Shown here piece after piece: positions 1 through 5,430 of a stretch of DNA of 9,155 bases. Source of the DNA: Planctomycetota bacterium (GTDB lineage: Bacteria; Planctomycetota; UBA11346); assembly GCA_013821615.1 (NCBI GenBank), contig JACDGQ010000090.1, positions 1 through 9,155 on the forward strand. The letters are read 5' to 3'. The notes below the pieces were generated by a model. It was not told where the DNA came from and ran no database searches. It saw only the letters and a program-made list of their open reading frames with translations. Position 1 is the first letter of the stretch. Each line of letters opens with the position of its first letter. Made by a program: the position numbers and the translations under genes.

Positions 1-62
1 TCGTCGACCTTCCATGGGGACGAAAGGCCGAGGATTTGCTGGTAGAGTTCGCGATCGCGCAT
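1..62 (-). CDS. ISL3-type transposase, N-terminal fragment (continues off the left edge)
   Basis: Reading the minus strand from the ATG at 62-60 gives MRDR followed by ELYQQILGLSSPWKV and DD before the window ends. A start of the form 'ELY..iLGL..PW.V' is the recognisable N-terminus of ISL3-family (DDE_Tnp_ISL3) transposases, just ahead of their zinc-finger region. Only about 20 residues are visible, so neither the zinc finger nor the DDE catalytic core can be checked. It cannot be said whether the element is intact. No good Shine-Dalgarno sequence precedes the ATG. The element's terminal inverted repeat should lie to the right, probably within 63-150, but its partner end is outside the window, so it could not be defined. 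Family assignment is by motif memory from a short peptide. Confidence 0.6.
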   Translation of the reverse strand, partial: MRDRELYQQILGLSSPWKVD

Positions 63-134
63 GACCGATCATGCCAGAAAATCAGCCCGGAGCGAGCTAC
101 CCGACCCACACGATACCCTGATGCCCCCATTTTC

Positions 135-186
135 TAGAGCGCATGGCGCGCTGTTGTTGGGGTTTCGAGTCGCTGCGCCCGCTCCA
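135..186 (+). other. tRNA-like remnant (D-arm-like and T-loop/acceptor-like pieces)
   Basis: TAGAGCGCATG at 135-145 resembles the 3' half of a tRNA D-arm running into the anticodon stem. TTCGAGTC at 164-171 is a textbook T-loop. CCCGCTCCA at 178-186 looks like an acceptor 3' strand ending in CCA. The pieces are in the right order, but only about 18 nt separate the first from the second, too little for an anticodon arm. The bases flanking the T-loop do not pair, and an extra T precedes the loop. It is therefore not a functional tRNA. It could be a decayed or deleted tRNA, or the tRNA-end duplication of an integrated element. Chance resemblance is quite possible. Confidence 0.22.
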
Positions 187-230
187 TTCAAAAACGTTGA
201 AACTGCGACGAAATGTGAAGTTTTCTGTTT

Positions 231-260
231 GGTCCCGCAAGCCTTGGGCCGCGCGGGACC
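231..260. repeat. 8-bp perfect inverted repeat
   Basis: GGTCCCGC (231-238) is the exact reverse complement of GCGGGACC (253-260), with a 14-nt spacer. A T-rich stretch (221-230) lies on the 5' side, but neither strand has a T-run on its 3' side, so it does not read as a classical intrinsic terminator. It lies about 200 nt beyond the stop of the minus-strand HEAT-like gene. Confidence 0.4.
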
Positions 261-463
261 TATCCAGTCGCCCGTTTGCACTCCTTGAGTTCGGAGCGCG
301 TCTGACCCCGTGCGCGACCGCGAGCAATCCCCTTGAGGCGATGCCCCCTCCAAGCGATAGGGAGCGGGCGATTCGGAGGGCAGCCGGCCAAGGAGTTGGA
401 CGTGCGCTGGAGAGCGTGGTCCGTAGCACTTGGACGAGGATTAGTGCCGCGCATGTCCTAACT

Positions 464-1675
464 TCACTTGCCAGCCGGATGCTCTGCATTTTTCAGGCGG
501 TTCTCGGCGTCGGTGCGGACCACCGCCGGCAGCGCTGCGCCATGCTGGGCGAGGATCGCGCGCAGACGCACTGCCGCGTTCGGGCGCAAGGCGATGGCGT
601 TGATCGCCTGGCGGGCGACGTCGTCGTCTGGATCGAACAGGAAGCTGTCGATAAGCTGGTCGACGTCGTCACCAGGGAAGGGCGCGAGGACTTCGGGCAG
701 GAGGCTGCGAAAGCACCCGGTCTCTTGCCGCAGCGCCATCGCTTCGCGCACCAGCAGGATGCCCGTGGCATGATCGTATTTCATCAGGTAGCGCAGCATG
801 CCCGCGGACAATTCGCACGCCCAACCGCCCGCTTTCGACCGGTAGAGCGCCAGGACATCCGGCAGCAGCGCCGCGCTGCCATAACGCGTCGCACAGCAGA
901 CCGCGTTCCAACGCAGTTCGTCGTGCAGCATCGTGCGGAAGAGCGCGTCGAACTGCGGGAGCGTCTCGTCGGGCAGATGCAGTAAGCCGCGCAACGCTAT
1001 GGTGTCGTCACCCACCGCGATCGCTTCCAGGGTCCTGATGCGGCCGCGCTGCGGGTCGGTCTCGTAGAGTCGCAGCAGGAGTGCGGCGCGCGCATCGGCA
1101 TCGACATGGGCTGGACCCTGGTTGTGCACCGCCAGCCATCCCATCAGCAGATCGCTGAGCGCCGGGCTTCCCCACCCGGCCCAAATTCCGGAAGTCCTGA
1201 GGATCTGCTTCCGCGTCTTCTCGGTGCTCGACGCCAACTGGCGGGGCAGATCCGCCAGCGTCTCGGGCGTCGGTGGCAATCCGACGCCGCGCAGCGTACG
1301 CCAGGTGACCAGCCACGCGTCGCCGGATTTCCGCGCGAGGGCCGTGGTCAGCAGCGCCAACGCTTCCTGCTGGCGCGATTGGCCGGTGGGCGACAGCGCG
1401 TCGACGACGGTGACGAATATCGTGCTGCCCTGAATCTCGACGCCACTGACCGCGCGATCGCCATCGTGGGCCAGGGCCACGGCCAGCCGATGCATGCGCG
1501 TCACATCGAACCCCGCTTGGGGATCATCGACCTGGGCCATGAGCACAGGCAGTTCGCGGGCGCGCTGAGCCGCATCGAGAGTGCTCCACGTTTCCCAATC
1601 CTTCTCATCGACGGCGTCGATGGCGGTCAGCGCGGAAAACAGCAGGAGCAATGAGAACAGACGCATGTCGTTCAT
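464..1675 (-). CDS. Secreted HEAT-like alpha-helical protein, function unknown
   Basis: 403 residues. The start at 1675 is chosen because GAGGGAAG (minus strand, 1693-1686) sits 10 nt upstream; the next ATG (1666) would be 19 nt away. The N-terminus (Met-Asn-Asp-Met-Arg, then a Leu-rich core and Ala-Ile-Asp-Ala near residue 21) is a signal peptide, so export is likely. The rest is almost entirely helical. It holds segments that resemble HEAT/ARM helices, best seen around residues 346-363 (LFDPDDDVARQAINAIAL) and around 245-266, but no repeat register clear enough to count. A Trp- and Gly-containing patch lies near residues 160-175. No catalytic motif or C-terminal anchor was seen. A periplasmic protein-binding scaffold would fit, but this is only inferred from fold type. 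It is divergent from the sugar dehydrogenase gene across 424 nt. Confidence 0.8.
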   Translation of the reverse strand: MNDMRLFSLLLLFSALTAIDAVDEKDWETWSTLDAAQRARELPVLMAQVDDPQAGFDVTRMHRLAVALAHDGDRAVSGVEIQGSTIFVTVVDALSPTGQSRQQEALALLTTALARKSGDAWLVTWRTLRGVGLPPTPETLADLPRQLASSTEKTRKQILRTSGIWAGWGSPALSDLLMGWLAVHNQGPAHVDADARAALLLRLYETDPQRGRIRTLEAIAVGDDTIALRGLLHLPDETLPQFDALFRTMLHDELRWNAVCCATRYGSAALLPDVLALYRSKAGGWACELSAGMLRYLMKYDHATGILLVREAMALRQETGCFRSLLPEVLAPFPGDDVDQLIDSFLFDPDDDVARQAINAIALRPNAAVRLRAILAQHGAALPAVVRTDAENRLKNAEHPAGK

Positions 1676-1685
1676 GGCCAGTCAG

Positions 1686-1693
1686 CTTCCCTC
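1686..1693 (-). promoter_or_regulatory. Shine-Dalgarno site for the HEAT-like gene
   Basis: GAGGGAAG on the minus strand, 10 nt before the ATG at 1675. It decides between that start and the in-frame ATG three codons later. Confidence 0.6.
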
Positions 1694-1735
1694 GCCGTAG
1701 GTGCGAAGTCCATGCGTAACCTCATTTGCCCGCCC

Positions 1736-1781
1736 CCTGAAGGCGATCCTGGCTCTTGGAGAATACGCACAGGCCTTCAGG
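1736..1781. repeat. 9-bp perfect inverted repeat
   Basis: CCTGAAGGC (1736-1744) and GCCTTCAGG (1773-1781) are exact reverse complements separated by 28 nt. They lie 61-106 nt upstream of the minus-strand HEAT-like gene. A looped transcription-factor site or a leader hairpin would both fit; no factor is identified. Confidence 0.45.
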
Positions 1782-2004
1782 AAGTCGTTCAGCCACGGAG
1801 ATCGACCTGGGCTGGAGGCACGAGGTCGTAGCCCGTGGAGCGGGAGAAGAGCCGCGCATGACGGCATGAGCTGCCGACATGCACCTTCGTGCCCCAGAAT
1901 CGCAGCGAGAATCACGGAACAAGTCCACCCAGGTATCGATCGCCCACGGAAGCCCATCGTTGCGGTGGAGGGCGCTCCGGCAGCGGGATCCGGCCGTCCT
2001 GCAT

Positions 2005-2016
2005 TCCTGCGCAGGA
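2005..2016. repeat. 12-bp perfect palindrome
   Basis: TCCTGCGCAGGA reads the same on both strands. An alternative pairing, GTCCTG (1996-2001) with CAGGAC (2012-2017), overlaps it. It lies 84 nt before the sugar dehydrogenase start and abuts the operator-like sequence at 2016-2033. Confidence 0.4.
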
Positions 2017-2033
2017 CGATCACCCGTGTCGTC
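2016..2033. promoter_or_regulatory. Operator-like imperfect inverted repeat, related to 5296-5315
   Basis: ACGATCACCCGTGTCGTC, preceded by G2015, is nearly an inverted repeat (GACGA, extra T, CAC, CC, GTGTCGTC). It shares the 13-mer CACCCGTGTCGTC with the perfect inverted repeat upstream of the esterase gene. It lies 66 nt before the ATG at 2100. A 13-base match within 9 kb is not rare by itself. The case rests on position and symmetry together. Confidence 0.35.
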
Positions 2034-2099
2034 GACGGTGACCGCTTATTCCGCGACTCTCGATTGCGAGATATCGTCACCACACCATGCTTCCACGCC

Positions 2100-4874
2100 A
2101 TGCAGCCCATTATTTCCCTGCAGCGCGTCGCCGCTGGCATCCTCTGGTCCACCGCCGTAGTCATCGGACCGGGAATATGCCCACTGCCTGCGGCTGAGGT
2201 GGCGGACACGGCTGAGGGCACGACCCCCGCTGCCACCACCACGAAGCCCGCGGAGAGCCGCTTCGAGAAGACCGTGCTGTCGCGGGATTTCACCGATTGC
2301 ATGCAATTCACCCTGCTGCCCGATGGCCGCATCGTGGTGATCGAGAAGTTCGGCGCGGTGAAGCTGGTGCGGGCCGACGGCACGGCCACCACCCTGGCCG
2401 GAACCGTGCCGGTGTATGCGGTCCAGGACGGCCACAACAACGTGGAGGATGGCCTGCTCGGCGTCGCCGCCGATCCCGGCTTCGCGACCAACCACTGGCT
2501 CTACATCCTGCACTCGGTTGCCGGCGATGTGGCGGTGCAGCACCTGTCCCGCTACACCCTCGACGGCACGACGCTCGATCTCGCCTCCGAGAAGGTGCTC
2601 TTCGCGATCCCCAATTGCCGGACCATCACCGGCCATTGCGGCGGCGGCATGAGCTTTGCCAATGGCAACCTCTACATCTCCACCGGCGACAATACCACGC
2701 CGTTCGAATCCGACGGATTCGCGCCCCTGGATTCGCGCGAAGAGGGCAAGGATGCGCGCGCGACCGCCGCCAACAGCATGGATCTGCGCGGCAAGATCCT
2801 GCGCATCCATCCGAGGCCGGATGGGACCTATGACATCCCCCCGGGCAACCTCTTCCCGGCCGGGACGCCGCAGACCAGGCCCGAGATCTACATCATGGGG
2901 TGCCGCAATCCGTTCCGGCATTACGCCGATCCCGTGACCGGCCTGCTCTACTGGGGTGAGGTCGGTCCCGATGCCGGTAGCGACAGCGAGCGTGGATCGC
3001 GTGGCTATGACGAGTTCAACCAGGCGCGCGGACCGGGGTTCTTCGGTTGGCCGCTCTTCGTCGGGGACAATGCAACCTATGCGGCCTTTGATCCGGCGAC
3101 GCGGGCCATCGGTCCGCGTCCTGATCCCCTGCATCCACGCAACGATTCGCCGCGCAATTCCGGCATCCACGAGCTGCCACCGGCGCAACCGGCGCTGGTG
3201 TGGTATGCCTACGCCGCTTCCCCCCAGTTCCCGGAACTCGGCAGCGGTGGACGCTGTGCGATGTCCGGCCCGGTCTACCACCTCGACCCCGCGCCGCAGT
3301 CGACTGAGCGGTTTCCCGCCTACTACGACAACACCTGGTTCATCTATGATTGGATGCGCAACTGGATCAAGACCATCAGGCTCGATGATCACGGCCACAT
3401 GACGTCCATCGAGGATTTCATGCCGTCGGCCAAGCTGCTCAAGCCGATGGACATGAAGTTCGGCGCCGATGGCGCGCTCTATGTGCTCGAATACGGCAGC
3501 AACTGGTTCCACAACGCGGATGCGCAACTCTCCAGGATCACCTTCGCCGCTGGCAACCGCGCACCCATCGCCGCGGCGTCGGCCGACAGGACTGCCGGCA
3601 AGGAGCCGCTGACGGTGGCCTTCTCCAGCGCAGGATCCCACGATAAGGACGAAGGCGACGTCATCACCTTTGCGTGGAGCTTCACCGGTGACGAGGTGCA
3701 GTCGCACGCGCCCAATCCCTCCTTCACCTTCACGGATCCAGGCGTCTACCAGGCCAAGCTCACGGTCACCGACCGGAGTGGCAAGACCGGGACGACGGTG
3801 ATCAGGATCCAGGTCGGCAATGCCGTCCCCAGCGTGGTCATTGCCGCGCCGAAGGGCGGTCGGTTCTTCGACTGGGGCGAGCAGATCCCCTTCACCGTGG
3901 CGGTGACCGATGCCGAGGATGGCAGCACCGCCGCTGGGACCATTCCCGGGAGCCGGATCACGGTGGTGGGGAGCTACGATGGCGGTGGCGCCACGTCCGC
4001 AGCCCCCGTGGGGGCGGAGAGCCAGATGATGGCCGCCAACGGGCACGAGACGGGGCGGGATCTGGTGACGCACAGCGATTGCATCGCTTGTCACACCATG
4101 CAGACGCAATCGGTCGGTCCGGCCTTCACCGCCATTGCGCAGAAATACAAGTCCGACGGCGCGGCGATCGATCGACTGGTGCAGAAGGTCCACGATGGCG
4201 GCAGTGGCGTGTGGGGGATCATGGCGATGGCCGCACATCCGCAATTCACCACCGTCCAGCTCAAGGATATGGTCGGCTGGGTGCTGTCATTGAGCGATGA
4301 GAGCGGTCGCCAGCATGCCGGTTCCGGGGTGCTCACCGTGATGGCCAAGCCAGCCCAGGACGACCGCGGCGTCTATGTGGTGACCGCCAGCTATACCGAC
4401 ACGGGTGCGACGCGCTCGGGCAAGGCCATCCCAGCGCAAACAGCCTCGACCAGTGTGGCGCTGCGTTCGCGCTGCGTGCGGGCCATCGACTGCACCAGCC
4501 GCCACGGCGAGGTCAGGTCCGAAGCCTGCGTCGACATCGGTGCTGGCCTGGCGCTGCACTTCGACACGAGTGGGGATTACATCAGCTTCAAGGACATCAC
4601 CCTGGATGGTTGCGAACGCGCGATATTCCGGGTGCGCGATCGCACCGGTGCCGGCGGGAGCTTCGAGGTGCACGCTGATTCGCCGACGGGCGCCCTGATC
4701 GGGACCGCCACCGTGGCGCCGGCCGCCGGCATGCAGAAATGGATGGATCTCGACGTGCCGCTGAGCGATCCGGGAGGCACGCATGAGCTGTTCTTGGTGT
4801 TCACGCACGATCGCCAGGCGAGTCGCGTGATCTACCTCAACTGGATCCGCTTCCTCGCGCGGGGATCGCACTAG
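2100..4874 (+). CDS. Secreted PQQ-type sugar dehydrogenase with PKD, cytochrome c and CBM6-like modules
   Basis: 924 residues. Start at 2100 because a signal peptide (about 1-33, cleavage near LPAAE) begins there; no Shine-Dalgarno site is visible. Residues 55-486 are a glucose/sorbosone dehydrogenase beta-propeller: GLLGVA, H179-CGGG (matching the catalytic His of soluble glucose dehydrogenase), a GKILRI motif, C268-R269-NPF (matching its active-site Arg), and GWPLFVGDN. The fold normally oxidises aldoses or related sugars with PQQ. Residues 488-574 are a PKD domain. Residues 650-735 are a class I cytochrome c: haem site C661-IA-C664-H665 and GGSGVWG followed by M710 (or M708) as probable axial ligand. 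It appears inserted in an Ig-like sheet (575-632 and 742-790). Residues 791-919 resemble CBM6 (SGDYISF near 824-830, NWIRF near the end). Electrons probably pass from PQQ to the built-in haem outside the cytoplasmic membrane; the substrate is unknown. Confidence 0.85.
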   Translation: MQPIISLQRVAAGILWSTAVVIGPGICPLPAAEVADTAEGTTPAATTTKPAESRFEKTVLSRDFTDCMQFTLLPDGRIVVIEKFGAVKLVRADGTATTLAGTVPVYAVQDGHNNVEDGLLGVAADPGFATNHWLYILHSVAGDVAVQHLSRYTLDGTTLDLASEKVLFAIPNCRTITGHCGGGMSFANGNLYISTGDNTTPFESDGFAPLDSREEGKDARATAANSMDLRGKILRIHPRPDGTYDIPPGNLFPAGTPQTRPEIYIMGCRNPFRHYADPVTGLLYWGEVGPDAGSDSERGSRGYDEFNQARGPGFFGWPLFVGDNATYAAFDPATRAIGPRPDPLHPRNDSPRNSGIHELPPAQPALVWYAYAASPQFPELGSGGRCAMSGPVYHLDPAPQSTERFPAYYDNTWFIYDWMRNWIKTIRLDDHGHMTSIEDFMPSAKLLKPMDMKFGADGALYVLEYGSNWFHNADAQLSRITFAAGNRAPIAAASADRTAGKEPLTVAFSSAGSHDKDEGDVITFAWSFTGDEVQSHAPNPSFTFTDPGVYQAKLTVTDRSGKTGTTVIRIQVGNAVPSVVIAAPKGGRFFDWGEQIPFTVAVTDAEDGSTAAGTIPGSRITVVGSYDGGGATSAAPVGAESQMMAANGHETGRDLVTHSDCIACHTMQTQSVGPAFTAIAQKYKSDGAAIDRLVQKVHDGGSGVWGIMAMAAHPQFTTVQLKDMVGWVLSLSDESGRQHAGSGVLTVMAKPAQDDRGVYVVTASYTDTGATRSGKAIPAQTASTSVALRSRCVRAIDCTSRHGEVRSEACVDIGAGLALHFDTSGDYISFKDITLDGCERAIFRVRDRTGAGGSFEVHADSPTGALIGTATVAPAAGMQKWMDLDVPLSDPGGTHELFLVFTHDRQASRVIYLNWIRFLARGSH

Positions 4875-4961
4875 GACGGCTGCGACCGCTCGCAACTTGG
4901 TCGGCCCTCATCGCCAACGGATCCAGTCGCCATGCCGGAGCCGAGCGGAAATCGCGCGCCG

Positions 4962-5009
4962 AAAAACACGCGCCCGAAAACGAAAAACGGCCCGCATGCG
5001 CGTTATAAT
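4962..5009 (+). promoter_or_regulatory. Candidate promoter: A-tracts plus consensus -10 box
   Basis: TATAAT at 5004-5009 is a perfect sigma-70 -10 hexamer in GC-rich DNA. No -35 match is seen at 16-18 nt spacing (the bases there are A-rich, around CGAAAA). Three A-tracts (4962-4966, 4977-4980, 4983-4987) lie where an UP element or bent DNA would sit. Transcription would start near 5016 and run toward the esterase gene at 5431. Confidence 0.45.
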
Positions 5010-5038
5010 GGGCTAATCCGCAATGAGAGAGTGACGCA

Positions 5039-5048
5039 CGCACGTGCG
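5039..5048. repeat. 10-bp perfect palindrome CGCACGTGCG
   Basis: A self-complementary decamer about 23 nt downstream of the expected transcription start. It would suit a dimeric repressor bound over the start of the transcript. No known factor is matched. Confidence 0.4.
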
Positions 5049-5053
5049 GAGAC

Positions 5054-5071
5054 AGCGGCGTGCGCGCCGCT
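5054..5071 (+). repeat. 7-bp GC-rich hairpin in the leader
   Basis: AGCGGCG (5054-5060) pairs with CGCCGCT (5065-5071) across the tetraloop TGCG. No U-run follows, so it is not an intrinsic terminator. It would fold near the 5' end of a transcript started at about 5016. Confidence 0.45.
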
Positions 5072-5295
5072 TCCGCGAGCATGGTGATGAGCCATCTGCA
5101 GTCCGTGGCTGGAGCTGGTCAGAGTCAGATCGACACGGCCCAATGCCAGAGGGGCTCATGCGTGGATATGGCCACGCTCGCCAAGGTGAAACCAGACCCA
5201 TTATGGACGGAATGGATACAAAATTCCCTAGCGTGTTGGTATGACAAACGCGTAGGGTCTCGTTGTTGAGGTTTGTTGTCCGAGATCGTCCGGGG

Positions 5296-5315
5296 TGACG
5301 ACACCCGTGTCGTCA
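5296..5315. promoter_or_regulatory. 20-bp perfect inverted repeat, probable operator or RNA hairpin
   Basis: TGACGACACCCGTGTCGTCA: 9-bp arms around a CC centre, 115 nt upstream of the esterase ATG. Thirteen bases (CACCCGTGTCGTC) recur 66-78 nt upstream of the sugar dehydrogenase ATG, where the left arm has one extra base. As RNA it could form an 8-bp stem with a 4-nt loop. No flanking promoter was found, so repressor, activator or RNA roles remain open. Confidence 0.5.
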
Positions 5316-5417
5316 ATCGATACACCTCTGCAGTCAGTGGGACGATGCACGGACGCCCGCGCATCGTTACGCTGGTTTTCAATCGCCAGATATCGCGCCA
5401 TGTCCGCATCTTCCATT

Positions 5418-5424
5418 GAAAGGA
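5418..5424 (+). promoter_or_regulatory. Shine-Dalgarno site for the esterase gene
   Basis: GAAAGGA with a 6-nt spacer to the ATG at 5431. It rules out the in-frame TTG at 5416, which would overlap the site and lacks one of its own. Confidence 0.7.
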
Positions 5425-5430
5425 CACCTC

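Larger units (their letters stand above)
63..463. other. Gene-poor stretch between transposase start and HEAT-like gene
   Basis: About 400 nt without a supportable protein gene. Open frames exist on both strands, for example 61-288 plus and the 5' part of 143-985 plus. Their translations are rich in Arg/Pro/Cys, lack a domain or ribosome site, and the longer one runs antisense through the next gene. The left part (63 to perhaps 130) should include the left-end inverted repeat and promoter of the transposase element. A tRNA-like stretch and one inverted repeat are listed separately. Nothing recognised in 261-463. Confidence 0.55.
1676..2099. other. Divergent intergenic region with palindromes
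   Basis: This 424-nt region must hold the promoters of two divergent secreted-protein genes. The frame of the sugar dehydrogenase stays open back to 1701, giving a possible 133-residue extension. That translation is Arg/Pro/Cys-rich, resembles no domain, and would bury a good signal peptide, so it is treated as non-coding. No convincing -35/-10 pair was found on either strand. The region contains a 9-bp inverted repeat, a 12-bp palindrome and an operator-like sequence, listed separately. Confidence 0.5.
4875..5430. other. Long intergenic/leader region before the esterase gene
   Basis: 556 nt without a convincing protein gene. Small open frames (5044-5244 and 5060-5269 plus, 5013-5201 minus) overlap one another in different frames and have no ribosome site or known motif. 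The region carries a consensus -10 box, A-tracts, a palindrome, a GC hairpin and an inverted repeat, listed separately. If transcription starts near 5016, the esterase mRNA would have a 5' leader of about 415 nt, long enough for a structured regulatory RNA or a separate small RNA. Confidence 0.5.

Noticed and set aside
3..137. Possible C-terminal end of a plus-strand gene (frame open from 3 to a TAG at 135-137)
   Set aside because: The minus strand over 1-62 gives a recognisable transposase N-terminus, which explains the protein-like look of the opposite frame.
143..985. 280-residue plus-strand frame overlapping the HEAT-like gene
   Set aside because: It runs antisense through a gene with a signal peptide and ribosome site; its own product is Arg/Gln-rich and featureless.
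1701..2099. In-frame 133-residue N-terminal extension of the sugar dehydrogenase
   Set aside because: The translation is Arg/Pro/Cys-rich without domain character and would place a clear signal peptide inside the protein. ATG 2100 starts exactly at that signal peptide.
2046..4244. 732-residue open frame antisense to the sugar dehydrogenase gene
   Set aside because: GC-rich codon bias keeps the antisense frame open. The product is low-complexity His/Arg/Gly-rich, while the sense frame has clear domains.
5060..5269. 69-residue plus-strand frame in the esterase leader
   Set aside because: Non-ATG start, no ribosome site, no recognisable motif, and it overlaps other equally plausible small frames.
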